The notes below the pieces were generated by a model. It saw only the letters and a list, made by a program, of their open reading frames with translations. It had not been told where the DNA came from and did no database searches. A stretch of 64,000 bases of DNA from Branchipolynoe longqiensis (taxonomy: Eukaryota > Annelida > Polychaeta > Phyllodocida > Polynoidae): the NCBI GenBank assembly GCA_030323885.1, contig CM059198.1, positions 8,020,086 to 8,084,085 of the forward strand, read 5' to 3'. Position 1 is the stretch's first letter. Each line of letters begins with the position of its first letter. Shown piece after piece: positions 33,544 through 43,270 of the stretch. The position numbers and the translations under genes are program-made.

Positions 33544-33734
33544 GAATGAAAACATGGTTTGTAATATTATTGTAAATCAGCTCTTTCAAAAACGTTAGGG
33601 GACCTTGTTGCAATTATGTATGCAGAGTGCTGTGAGATAATGAGTCTTATTTCTTACATTGTATTCCCCTCACACATTGGAGGCACATGATGATTTTTGC
33701 TTCAGATACTACCCATACACTTTTAAATATTCAT

Positions 33735-34206
33735 ACCGTACAACTGCTTTAAACAAATCTCGGTTAAACCAAACAATCGGTTAATCCAAACTTTTTTCGG
33801 CGGCCCGGCAAAATGCTACCATTTATCATATGAAAAAGTTGGTTAAACCAAAGTCAGTGAATCGAAAGTATCAGTTAATCCAAACAAAATTGTTGGGCAC
33901 CAGGCCACTTCCGGTATGGTTAAACCAAACTTTCATGTGGATATAATGTCATTTAAGAATTGTTTATATGATAAATGGTAGTATTTTGTCAGGCTGCCAA
34001 ACAAACTTTGGATTATCCGATTGTTTGGTTTAACCGAGCTTGGTTTAACAGGGCTATACATAAAAACAATCATCATAGTGTCCACATACACTGTATATTA
34101 CATTCATAATGCACCCACGTTTGTGCCAAAGCCAAGTCAAAGTCGAAGCCAAAGCTTGGTTAAACCAAGGGTCCCTTCAAGTTTCGGTTAACAGGGTTAT
34201 ACTGTA
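33735..34206 (-). mobile_element. Pogo-like non-autonomous element, copy 1
   Basis: The right end (plus strand) ggttaacagggttatactg and the left end accgtacaactgctttaaa match the inverted order of 36588-37049. It contains repeated gttaaaccaaac and aaccgattgtttgg phrases, as in Tigger/pogo-like TIRs, from memory. It is composite: an inner inverted-repeat unit (33748-34037) plus an outer extension. Confidence 0.8.
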
Positions 34207-34463
34207 TTTGTTTAGTATCATCCGATGCAGTTCACAAGGTTCAATTCTAAATCAACTTTGCGCCAACCAATCAGATAGGTGGAAGGTGGACATAAACCCA
34301 GTCACAGTAAAAGATGTTCCATGACCATCACCAAAGCCTAAGTGGCTGGCCACCAAAACCTCGGCCTCAATTCTTCCGCATTATACTGGCTGTCATTCCT
34401 CTGTTATTTCCAGTCAAGAACATACAAAGACAGTGACTGTCTAACTACAAATATAATATAAAG

Positions 34464-34776
34464 TGGTGTTCTCTGTGGCGGAGTGGTTAGAGTGTCTGGC
34501 TTTTTTCTAGATCGGACTCCTAATCTGGAGGTCAGAATTTCGATTCCCTGTGCCCCTACCCACCTCTGCCAATTGGGATTTCCACTGCTGTGTATAACTT
34601 ACAGTGTCATCAAGGCCAGTTGCTGTCATACAAATTCTATGCGGTGTGGGAGGTTAAAAATCCCCTGGGTCGGTAAAATTGCAGGCTTGGGCTTTCTACC
34701 GACAAACTGTCTAATTGTGAAAACAAGTCTATTCAGACTTATCCATGATAGGCAGTATAAATCTTCAAGAAAAAGA
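34464..34776 (+). mobile_element. SINE-B, full length
   Basis: Head ggtgttctctgtggcgg with A-box-like gcggagtggttagagtg and B-box-like atttcgattcc. Body with caattgggatttccactgct, gtcatcaaggccagttg, gggaggttaaaaatccc and aggcttgggctttctaccg. It ends at ggcagtataaatcttc. Confidence 0.9.
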
Positions 34777-35060
34777 CCCAAATAAACATTTAAAATGAAA
34801 TGCACTGAAGTCACTCCTTCGCTGGCGAACGCTGGTCCCATGTGATGCTAAGAACCCAACAGCAGGACTTGTATTGCTGTCCGGTGACCATCAAAACTAC
34901 CACAACAAATTTCAAATATGAAACTCACCATCATAGGGTAACACTCGAATACACCTACAAAACTGACATTTATACTCTCCATATCTTACTCCAACTGACT
35001 ATGCCCTACAGTAGGACACATTACAACTTTACCAAATGAATACAGAAGATAACTTCTACT
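34777..35060. other. Unassigned stretch
   Basis: No repeat or gene recognised. The sequence looks unique within the window. Confidence 0.45.
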
Positions 35061-35295
35061 TACGGCTATAATACCATGAATATATGCACATGGATACATC
35101 TACTATTCAAGTATGCATACATCTGACACTACTGTTGTGGCATTGACGTGGAACTTATAGGGAACTATCAGAAATCTATTGTGCTATATGCTGCAAATTG
35201 TGTTTGTAACAACTACTGTTAACTCACTTTATAATATATGTCACTCTATTTACCATTCCAGTGTAAATAATCTCGAATTAAAAAATGGCTGGAAG
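35061..35295 (+). repeat. Dispersed repeat F, copy 2
   Basis: It has gacactactgttgtggcatt and gtgctatatgctgcaaattg phrases, and the 3' end aaaatggctggaagactgg parallel to the copy at 23720-24075. SINE-A follows immediately. Confidence 0.5.
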
Positions 35296-35515
35296 ACTGG
35301 TGCAGTCAAACCAAATGACTAGAAAATGTCTACTTGTCGCTACCTAGTCAGGCGCTCGGCATTATTAGGATAGGGCAAGCACTGGTTGTATCAGTGTCAG
35401 GAGTATGTGACTGAGTGGGATATCATGTCATGGAAGCCAGGTCTCCCAGTGGGTCAGCACTTTATAGTCACCATGAGTGCACACTGTCACAAGTCGGTAT
35501 CCGGTCTGAACTGAA
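35296..35515 (+). mobile_element. SINE-A1 without head
   Basis: It starts at agtcaaaccaaatgac and runs through cattattaggatagggcaag to cacaagtcggtatccgg. The head and tail are missing. Confidence 0.82.
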
Positions 35516-35754
35516 TATGGCGCGCTATCAGGTTGCACTGCATGTCCTTATAAGGAGTAGTTTGCGCCTCTGGTGCTATATCATTTCTCTCCTGCAGTCC
35601 TATAGATTTTCTGCCATGGGAACGCAGTGTTATAGTCAAAGTGTGCAGTGGCTGAGATTTGAGTCCTGGGCGCTTGTGAATGCAACTATTTTTATTTTCT
35701 TAATTTCATTTCTATTGCTTTTAGATATTGGACCTCTTGATCTTAATTAGGGAA

Positions 35755-35875
35755 GTTGGGGTGGCTGAATGAGTGGAGAGCCCGCCTCCCATTGTGGTAG
35801 ATCATGGGAAAGGAAAGCCTGGGTTTGAACCACGGTTGACTCAAACCCATGACTCAAAAAGTATACTTGGCATTA
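35755..35875 (+). mobile_element. SINE-A2 head fragment
   Basis: ggggtggctgaatgagtgg, an arm with gtggtagatcatggg, B-box-like gggtttgaacc, then gactcaaacccatgac. It stops at acttggcatta. Confidence 0.75.
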
Positions 35876-36340
35876 ATTCGAAAGGGGAACGAGCAGTGAA
35901 ATGAGGAGGATAAATTTTCAGCAATTGAAAATTTCCCCGCTTAATCAAGTAACATACAAAATCTCTTAGTAAAAGGCATCGCATAAATGAACTTAATTAT
36001 GTACAAGTTGCATAGTCCGAAGAAAATATCCCTAAATAATTACAGAAACTCAAAACCATTGGATGATGCAATTTTAAACGTGTCTTGATCAATGGTTTTA
36101 AATAAACCTTATTGAAGGCAAGACGTAAGGGGAGGGTGTAATTTATCAAGGAAATTAGTTCATTATTACATTAAGATGCTACAAACGACTCATCCACATT
36201 AGGCTGGGTGGTGCTTATATAACCTCTCCCCCCGCAACCATCTGATGCCAGTTCCCGTTGTTCGCAAGATGAGACAAGGATGTCTAATAATGTGGTCCTA
36301 TCTGCCTCTGTATGCCATATAGCTTACTTCCACACTGCTA
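35876..36340. other. Unassigned stretch with a short dispersed motif
   Basis: 35890-35945 carries, in inverted form, the aaattttcagcaattgaaaa and gaggaggat motif related to sequences near 26015, 32895 and 61665. The remainder is unassigned. Confidence 0.45.
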
Positions 36341-37194
36341 GTGATGGGGCGTGCGGGGCAGTGTGGGAACGTGGGTACTTTCAGATACATCAGTTACATG
36401 CCATGGTCAGCTGGCAGACAGAGACGCGGGGACACAGAATCAGGGCTGAATAAGGCCAGGAGTGTTAACATACAGGTGGTGCCACTGTGGGACGATACCA
36501 GCAAACACAAACGAAATATGTATATATATATTGATAACAGAAAAAGAAATATATATATATTTCACTGATAGAGAAAATAGAAATATATACTGTATAACCC
36601 TGTTAAACCAAACTTGAAGGGACCCTATAAATTTGTATGGATTAACCAATCATCAGCTTAACCAAGCTTTGGCTTTGACTTGGTTTTGGCAAAAACGCGG
36701 GTGCATTATGACAGTAATCTATGATGTATATGGACACTTTTATCGTTTTCTATGTATATACAGTATAACCCCATTAAACCAAGCTCGGTTAAACCAAATA
36801 CTTGGTCAATCCAAACTGTTTTTGGCGGCCTGGCAAAATACTACCATTTAACATATACAAAAAGTCTCAGATCACCTTATAACCACATGAACGTTTGGTT
36901 TAATCATACGGGAAGTGGCCTGGGGCCCGAACATCTTGTTTGGATTAACCGATATGATAAATGGTAGTATTTTGCCAGCCTCCGAAAAAAGCTTGGATTG
37001 ACCGATCGTTTGGTTTAACAAAGCTTGGTTTAAGGGGGTAGTACTGTATATAGATACTATTTCCAATATTTTTGGCCTCATTCAGACCCTGATTCTGTGC
37101 CCCGCATCTGTCTCTCTCTGCCAACTGACCATGGTTGCGGCCCGTAGCTGATGTATCTGAAGGTACCCAACTTTCCACACTGCCTCGCACGCCC
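36341..37194. mobile_element. Inverted-repeat pair enclosing a pogo-like element
   Basis: 36341-36466 (ggggcgtgcggggcagtgtg, agatacatcagttac, acagaatcaggg) recurs inverted at 37070-37194. The arms differ by several substitutions and indels. The pogo-like copy 2 lies between them. This is either a foldback element that received a pogo-like insertion, or the inverted segments are arms of a larger element. Confidence 0.72.
36588..37049 (+). mobile_element. Pogo-like non-autonomous element, copy 2
   Basis: The left end is tactgtataaccctgttaaa and the right end ggtttaagggggtagtactg. An inner inverted-repeat unit begins at cagtataaccccattaaac (about 36763) and ends at gtactgtata. TA lies at both outer boundaries. 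The order is the same as copy 1 in the opposite orientation. No transposase. Confidence 0.82.
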
Positions 37195-37304
37195 CATATT
37201 TGGGCATCACCGGTGCCAGCTCAGGCTCCCACTATCTGTTCACCACTTACACCTGCCAAGGTCAATCCTACCGCCACCCAAACCCACATGGCGGCCAACT
37301 CTCC

Positions 37305-37437
37305 TGGTCCATAGACCGCGATGGCTGAACCAATAGAGCATGCACGTGTGAGGGGGGTCGAGCGTTCGATCTCTGACTGGACTGAATTGGAATTGATCCT
37401 GTCTTTGCATACCCTGCTGCTGGGTATCACTATGTTA
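37305..37437 (+). mobile_element. tRNA-derived SINE head, unclassified
   Basis: A-box-like gatggctgaaccaatag and B-box-like gcgttcgatctc, followed by a short body. It abuts SINE-D in inverted orientation. Confidence 0.5.
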
Positions 37438-37770
37438 GTGTTGTGGGGGGTTAATGAAAATGGGAAATAGTGCACCTAGAGCAGGACTCGATCCCACATC
37501 TCTTTGCATTCCGGGCCATTGTGATAACCATTACACCTAAGCTCCCTGATGTCACCATACTACCCACGCCTCCCTGTCTATGCCGCTCCTTGCCTGAGAA
37601 GTCAGTGCAGACCACTACACTCGTCCCCCTGGAATTGTAAGTTTTTTAATGCGTACAATTACATATATACAGGCAGTGCACTTACACATACACATGGTAG
37701 GTTCAACAACTATACAGCGCGTAGCTTGTACAGGATCCTGGTCATGGAACCAATGTGATGGCCCACAGTC
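37438..37770 (-). mobile_element. SINE-D (tRNA-like), copy 1
   Basis: Minus strand: gatcctgtacaagctacgcg, ttacaattccagggggac, gtgtagtggtctgcactgac, then a tRNA-like part (A-box-like ggtgtaatggttatcac, B-box-like ggatcgagtcc), ending in cccattttcattaacccc. It is the same unit as at 62181-62689. Confidence 0.83.
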
Positions 37771-37794
37771 TTCCCCCACACCGTCCCACCGCCA

Positions 37795-38030
37795 CACACA
37801 CACAGAGACACAGACATAGACACATACAGAGACATACACAGAGACACAGAGACACATACAGAGACAGACACAGAGACACAGACAGAGACACACACAGAGA
37901 CACAGACAGAGACACATACAGAGACATACAGTGACATACACAGAGACACATACAGAGACAGACACAGAGACACATACAGAGACACACACAGACACACACA
38001 GAGACACACACAGAGACACACACACAGCAA
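37795..38030. repeat. (CAGAGACACA)-type microsatellite
   Basis: About 235 bp of imperfect 10-12 bp units such as cagagacacatacagagaca. All frames here (CVSVCV-type) are artefacts. Confidence 0.93.
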
Positions 38031-38035
38031 CGTGT

Positions 38036-38372
38036 GAGCAACGACCCTCCCGCGCGCGCGCCGTCTTCCTAGCGTTCCCATAACGTTATTCCGGCGCGTC
38101 CAACGCATCGCGACGCGCGCCTAACGTCCTCCTAACGTTGTTACCCATTTACTCCCACGCGTTGCTGGTCGTTGGTGGTTTTTGACATGTTCAAAATATT
38201 CAGCGACCAATAACGCGCGCCGACTTTCGCCGACGACCGTCAACGTCAAAGATAGTGTACCGACGCGCCCATAACGCGCCACCAGCGCTTCTCGATATTT
38301 CACCAAATATCGCCCAAAAACACCACACGTTGACGGGTCGCCGGCGAGAAGCGTTGTGGTGTGACAGGGCCA
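38036..38372 (+). mobile_element. MITE-2 fragment (right part)
   Basis: It has dense aacgcgcgcc and cgacgcgc motifs and the right end gtgtgacagggccat. The central region is attacgtt-rich. The left end is missing, replaced by the microsatellite. Confidence 0.75.
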
Positions 38373-38557
38373 TTAGTTCTGTATTATGGGCTTAGATGGT
38401 GGATCGCTGCAAAAACTGTGCTGCTATTACAGATGCGGTGTATGTGATGGGGGTGGGTGAGAGAGTGGAGCCATCCAACCCCCAAGTCCCCACTCCCCAC
38501 ACTCAACCTGGTATGCTATGCCACGTGATATATAGAAGGTGGTTACATGAATCTATA

Positions 38558-38618
38558 CATCTAAGGTCATATCAGGAGTGTGCGCTCACGGCAACCTTTT
38601 AGTACTGCTCCACTGTAT
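38558..38618 (-). mobile_element. SINE-A 3' fragment
   Basis: Minus strand: agtggagcagtactaaaagg, gtgagcgcacac, tcctgatatgacc, ttagatgtatagat. Confidence 0.65.
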
Positions 38619-38643
38619 GGTTTAGGGTTAGGGTTAGGGTTAG
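38619..38643 (+). repeat. Short interstitial TTAGGG motif
   Basis: Three and a half copies of ttaggg. Most likely a chance or micro-expansion of the taaccctaacc phrase inside a MITE-5 fragment. Confidence 0.5.
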
Positions 38644-38649
38644 TGCTTA

Positions 38650-38816
38650 ATTAAATACAGAAAAAGTGAAATATCTCTACAACCACACCACGTAGAAACA
38701 AATCACTTGGTACACATATAGACAACATCGTTACCAAAAAGACTATATTACATTTATAAGGTTAGGGTTCTTGATAGCTATTAATTTAGAATAAAACTAA
38801 TATTTTTGCACCTGTG
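38650..38816 (-). mobile_element. MITE-5 internal unit fragment
   Basis: On the minus strand it matches one internal unit: tctaaattaatagctatc, accttataaatgtaatat, ccaagtgatttgtttct, gtggtgtggttgtagag. Confidence 0.75.
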
Positions 38817-38817
38817 T

Positions 38818-38866
38818 ACATGTCGACGCGTGTTGGAGAGAAACGTCCGAGTGTGACTGCACCATA
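38818..38866 (+). mobile_element. MITE-2 right-end fragment
   Basis: tgtcgacgcgtgttggaga, then aaacgtccgagtgtgactgc and accataa, parallel to the right end of the copy at 22192-22688. Confidence 0.7.
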
Positions 38867-38877
38867 ACGTAGCCTTA

Positions 38878-39152
38878 TGCTAGGTACACACATACCGTAT
38901 AGGATTCGCGCACTAAAACTCCCGATCCGCTTAAAACTGAAAACGGGCCGATTCATTTTTTGAATCGCGAATCGCAATCGTAATGGTAGTACACACCTAC
39001 CGTTTTAGCCCTAAAAATGAGTTTTTAGTCGTGAATCGCAATCGGTAGGTGTGCTAGGGGAGTGCACACCTCATGACTTTTGGGCAGTTTTAGATCGTAA
39101 ACGGTAGGTGGGTGCAGAAAAACGATCGTACACGGTAGGTGTGTACCTAGCA
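38878..39152 (+). mobile_element. MITE-3 copy 2, 275 bp
   Basis: Ends tgctaggtacacac and its exact complement. Internal gattcgcgcactaaaactc and aaaacgggccgattcatt match copy 1. The length by my count equals copy 1 exactly (275 bp). The flanks read TTA and TAA, so the duplication is not a perfect 3-bp match here. Confidence 0.88.
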
Positions 39153-39159
39153 TAACGTA

Positions 39160-39265
39160 TCCATGAGTGTGCACTGTCACAAGTCGGTGCCCGCCCTAAT
39201 AAATAGTAATATGACCTTAGATGTTGCTAGGACATAAAACAACAATCAACAACAACAACAACAAC
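39160..39265 (+). mobile_element. SINE-A tail
   Basis: atgagtgtgcactgtcacaa, then atatgaccttagatgttgc, taggacataaaac and a (caa)n tail. Confidence 0.8.
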
Positions 39266-39339
39266 CCCTACTGCCCCACCTTACTGCATACTGCATCACG
39301 CTACTACAAATGAAACTGAATATGCAGCATTTATAAAAA

Positions 39340-39520
39340 AAAATTTAGAGTAGTGTTTTGAACTTAGGGGTAGTGTTTTGAACTTAATGATAGTGTTTTG
39401 AGCGTGGCCACAGTAGTGTTTTGAACCTACCTTCAACTAGGTTCAAAACACTACAGTAGTTTTTTTAACCTAGGTTCAAAACACTACCGTAGTGTTTTTG
39501 TGGGGTAGTGTTTTCAACTT
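39340..39520. repeat. Clustered direct and inverted 14-mers (hairpin cluster)
   Basis: The motif gtagtgttttgaac occurs four times on the plus strand (about 39349, 39367, 39387, 39411) and at least twice inverted as gttcaaaacactac (about 39443, 39474). One pair (39411-39457) forms a strong hairpin, and others could pair in alternative ways. No function is known to me. Confidence 0.85.
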
Positions 39521-39526
39521 ACTACA

Positions 39527-39760
39527 CCGGCAGCCTGATTTCCCAGTGGGCAGCACTATAAATTCCTCATGAGTGCGCACTGTCACAAGTCGGTACCCAC
39601 CCTGATATGACTTTAGATGTTGCTAGGACGTAAAATAACAACAAACAAACAAAACCCAGTGGCAAAGCAATATAAACATTGTAATGCATGTGCCCTGTCA
39701 CACAGGGTTCCCATCCTGATATGAATTTATATGTTGCTAAGACCTAATACCACAATAACT
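39527..39760 (+). mobile_element. SINE-A 3' end followed by a second tail in tandem
   Basis: First tail: gcctgatttcccagtggg through tgctaggacgtaaaataac and (caaa)n. Directly after it (39656-39760), cagtggcaaagcaatataa, gcatgtgccctgtcac and tatatgttgctaagacc form a second, more diverged tail. A head-to-tail duplicated SINE 3' end. Confidence 0.82.
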
Positions 39761-39869
39761 ATAGCTGAATGCAAGCTAGTTCACTCGTCTAGAACAAACT
39801 GAGACCCTAGTATGTATGAAAGACCTGACATAAGGCGAAGACTGATTTGATGGCTTCTTGGTGACGACC

Positions 39870-40212
39870 AGACAGGGTGGCCGAATGAGTAGAGCGTATG
39901 TCTCTTGTTTTGGGAGATCGGGAGATCCGAACCCTTGAGTTTGTGGGTTTGTATCCTGGTCGAGACAAACCGCTGACTTAAAAATTGATACTTGTCGCTT
40001 CCTAGCCTGGAGCTTGGCAGTATTAGGATAGAGCAAATCTGGTTGGCTCAGTGTCAGGATAATGTGACTGAGTGGGATATCATGTCATGGTGCTGGTGGC
40101 CTGATTTCCCAGTGCGGCAGCACTATAAAGTTGCTATCAGCGTGCACTGTCACAAGTCGGTACCCGTCCTGATATTACCTTTGATGTTGCTAGGACGTAA
40201 AACAAAAACACA
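39870..40212 (+). mobile_element. SINE-A2, full length
   Basis: Head gaccagacagggtggccgaa, long arm with gggagatcgggagatccg, B-box region, body with gcagtattaggatagagc and aatgtgactgagtggg, tail to tgctaggacgtaaaac. Confidence 0.9.
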
Positions 40213-40279
40213 CACAATTGTTCTGATGAATGTATAATTTACTCTGTCGATAACGGATAAGTGTGTTAACAATTGTTTT

Positions 40280-40380
40280 CACCGCTGGGCAGCTCAAGTC
40301 GGTTTGAACCCAGAGGTTCGAATCCCACTACCTACCAGAACGGGAGGCGGATGCTCAACTCATTAGGCCTTCGAGTCTGG
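40280..40380 (-). mobile_element. SINE-A2 head fragment
   Basis: Minus strand: cctaatgagttgagcatcc, gcctcccgttctggtagg, B-box-like gggattcgaac, gtttgaacc. It faces the preceding plus-strand copy tail to tail. Confidence 0.7.
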
Positions 40381-40689
40381 ATTTGTTATTTTGCAGACAG
40401 TGATGTGGGGAACAGATTAACTTAGAGACAAACAAAAGAAATTGGTGATCATCCCCACCCGTCCCTGTAAAATAACTTGCCCCTGATTTTTGTTGTATTT
40501 TGTATTTTATTCAAAATCTGTTAAATGGAGATATCGGGTGGAGTGAGAAATGGAAAGGCGAGTGAAGAGGGGGGGGACATGGAAAAAAGGCAATGTGGGG
40601 AAGGAATGGAAACGGATTTAAGGGGTTATAGGGGTGAGGGAACTGGGAAGGGGAGTGAGCAGGGTCGAGAGTGCAGGGTGGGGGGGGGG

Positions 40690-41510
40690 GATCCCAGTGG
40701 GACAGCACTATAACAGTGCACTGCCTGTGCACTGCCACGCAGGGTAGCGGGCAGGGTCGAGAGTGCAGGGTGGGGGGGGGGGATCCCAATGGGACAGCAC
40801 TATAATAGTGCAATGCCTGTGCACTGCCACACAGGGGAGGCAGGCAAGGGTCGAGAGTGCAGGGTGGGAGGGGGGGGTGGGGAATCCCAGTGGGACAGCA
40901 CTATAACAGTGCAATGGCTGTGCACTGCCACACAGAGGGAGCATGCAGGGAGGTCGAGAGTGCAGGATGGGGGGGGGGGGGTCCCAATGGGACAGCACTA
41001 TAACAGTGCACTGCATGTGCACTGTCACACAGGGGAGCGGGCAGGGTCGAGAGTGCAGGGTGGGAGGGGGGGTCCCAATGGGACAGCACTATAACAGTGC
41101 ACTGCCTGTGCACTGCCACACAGGGGAGCGGGCAGGGTCGAGAGTGCAGGGTGGGGGGGATCCCAATGGGACAGCACTATAGCAGTGCAATGCCTGTGCA
41201 CTGCCACAGGGGAGCGGGCAGGGTCGAGAGTGCAGGGTGGGAAGGGGGGTCCCAATGGGACAGCTGTATAACAGTGCACTGCCTGTGCACTGCCACACAT
41301 GGGAGCGGGCAGGGTCGAGAGTGCAGGGCGGGAGGGGGGGTCCCAATGGGACAGCACTATAACAGTGCACTGCCTGTGCACTGTCACACAGGGGAGCAGG
41401 CAGGGTCGAGAGTGCAGGGTGGGAGGGGGGATCCCAATGGGACAGCACTATAACAGTGCAATGCCTGTGCACTGCCACACAGGGGAGCGGGCAGGGTCGA
41501 GAGTGCAGGG
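40690..41510. repeat. ~91-bp tandem array derived from a SINE-A 3' segment
   Basis: Nine units. The block gacagcactataacagtgca starts at 40701, 40793, 40893, 40991, 41082, 41170, 41259 (variant), 41350 and 41441, so spacing is 88-100 bp. The first half (cccagtgggacagcactata, ctgtgcactgcc) matches the SINE-A 3' region, most closely the variant duplicated tail at 43168-43270. The second half is gggcagggtcgagagtgcag plus a G run of varying length. The adjacent 40540-40690 stretch is purine-rich. Confidence 0.92.
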
Positions 41511-41807
41511 GAACACATTTATTTAAAAATATAAAAACTCACCCGCCGAACCCTGATTTTTATTTCAGAAGGACGATTACCAAATTTGATTTGGCCTCAT
41601 GAGGAATTGTTTTTCTGGTGATCTGTCATGTGACACTATTGATTACCCAATAGGGGAGGGGTTATTGGTATAGATACTCTGAAAGTTACGCTGTCACCGA
41701 ATTATGAGTGTTGCAATCTCTGAACTGACTGTTTTAAACCAAATTATTCTAGATTTTCCCGGAACAAAGCTGCAGTTGTTATATAATTGATTGAGAGACA
41801 ACATGGG
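41511..41807. other. Unassigned stretch
   Basis: No repeat or gene recognised. Confidence 0.4.
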
Positions 41808-42160
41808 TTTGTTTGTCGTTGGAGTTTTACGTTCTGGCAAGATCTAACGTGGTAGCAGGACCGGTAACAAATTGTGACAGTGCACACTCATGGCAACTTT
41901 AGGGTGTGCCCCATTGGTAGACCAGGTCACCAGCATAATTACCTGATATCCCACTCAGTCACATTATCCTGACACTGAGCCAACCAATCATTGCCGCATC
42001 CTAATACTGCTGAGTGCCTGGCTAAGAAGCAACAAGTATAAATTGTTAAGTCATTGGTTTGACCCGACCAGGGTTCAAACTTGTGGGCACAAATCCTACG
42101 ATCTACTAAAACGGGAGATAGACACACAACTCATTCGGTCATCCCGGCTGGTCGACAGCA
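41808..42160 (-). mobile_element. SINE-A2, full length
   Basis: Minus strand: head gaccagccgggatgaccgaa, long arm, B-box-like region, body with cagtattaggatgcggcaat and agtgtcaggataatgtgac, tail to ttgccagaacgtaaaactcc and (caaa)n. Confidence 0.9.
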
Positions 42161-42223
42161 TGGGGACTTCCCAACACTTACGTTATGTGTTTATAGCCTA
42201 CAGGGAGCTATTGAAAATGTAGA

Positions 42224-42699
42224 TGACTCAGCCTCACGAAAATGGGCCAATTGGTGGTCACTTGAAGATGTCGGCATCACAATTCTTAAAAGTGTATTGC
42301 ATTTCTTTGTTTCATATTAAATTATCCTAGAAACAAATGAGGTTGTTTTATTTTATCGACCTTTACATTCAGGATAAATTTAAGGACTTTCCAACACCTC
42401 TGTTAATGCTAAACTATAATTATACCGATCGACGCTGACATCCAATGATCGACGCCAACAACTTTAACAGATGTCGGCGTCGCAATTCTTAAAGTGTAGT
42501 GCATTTATTTGTTTTATATTAAATTATCCTAGAAACAAATACGGTTTTAAATGTTCTCAACCTTTACATTCAGGATCAATTTAAGGACTTTCCAACACCT
42601 CTGTCAATGCTAAATTATAATTATGCCGATCGACGCTGACATCCATGCTCGACGCCGACAATTTTCCCCAATTGGCCTCTTTTCGTGATCATGACTCAC
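42224..42699 (+). mobile_element. MITE-8 with two 204-bp internal units
   Basis: The left end gactcagcctcacgaaaatg, then ggccaattggtgg, is complementary to the right end (ccaattggcctcttttcg, atgactca). Two tandem units start at about 42269 and 42473 (gtcggcatcacaattctta / gtcggcgtcgcaattctta), each with aaattatcctagaaacaaat and cgatcgacgctgacatcc. The architecture is parallel to MITE-5 but the sequence is unrelated. A stray end occurs at about 59575. Confidence 0.83.
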
Positions 42700-42834
42700 A
42701 TATTGTTTTTGTTGTTTGGGTAAATGGTTGTGTCGTTGCTAAAAATACTTCAATGTATCACATCTTTAGAGGCATCAGCAAACAAAACTTCATTTAGAAC
42801 ACCACACCCTGCCACCTGGGACATTCAAACCTGC

Positions 42835-43270
42835 ACCATGCGCAAAGGCAGAATCGTTAGAGCGCAGGCCTCGCGTTCCGGGGATCAGGAGTTTGGTTCC
42901 CGGTGGAGTCAAACCAATGACTAACCAAATTTATACATGTCGCCTCCTAGCCTAGCGCTCGGCATTAATAGGATAGGGCAAGGACTAATTAGCTCAGTGT
43001 CAGGATAATGTGACTGATTGGGATATCAGGTCATGGTGCCAGCTGCTTGATTTCCCAGTGGGCAGCACTATAAAGTTGTCATGAGTTTGCACTGTCAGAA
43101 GTTGGTACCCATCCTGATATGATGTTAGATGTTGCTAGGACGTACAACAACAACGAACAAACAAAAGCCAGTGGGACAGCACTATAACATTGCAATGCGT
43201 GTGCACTGTTACCAATCTGTACCCATCCTGATATGACTTTAGATGTTGTCAGAATAGAAGACTCCAAGAA
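42835..43270 (+). mobile_element. SINE-A1 plus an extra tandem tail
   Basis: Full-length copy 42835-43165: head with gcagaatcgttagagcgc and B-box-like gtttggttccc; body; tail tgctaggacgtacaacaac. Then 43168-43270 repeats a 3' segment: gccagtgggacagcactata, acattgcaatgcgtgtgc, gatatgactttagatgttg. The extra segment is the closest relative of the 40690-41510 array unit. Confidence 0.87.

Noticed and set aside
37615..38108. CVSVCV-type frames
   Set aside because: Translation of the cagagacaca microsatellite.
38619..38643. Interstitial telomere (TTAGGG) array
   Set aside because: Only three and a half copies inside a MITE-5 fragment; too short to argue for a fusion or telomere.
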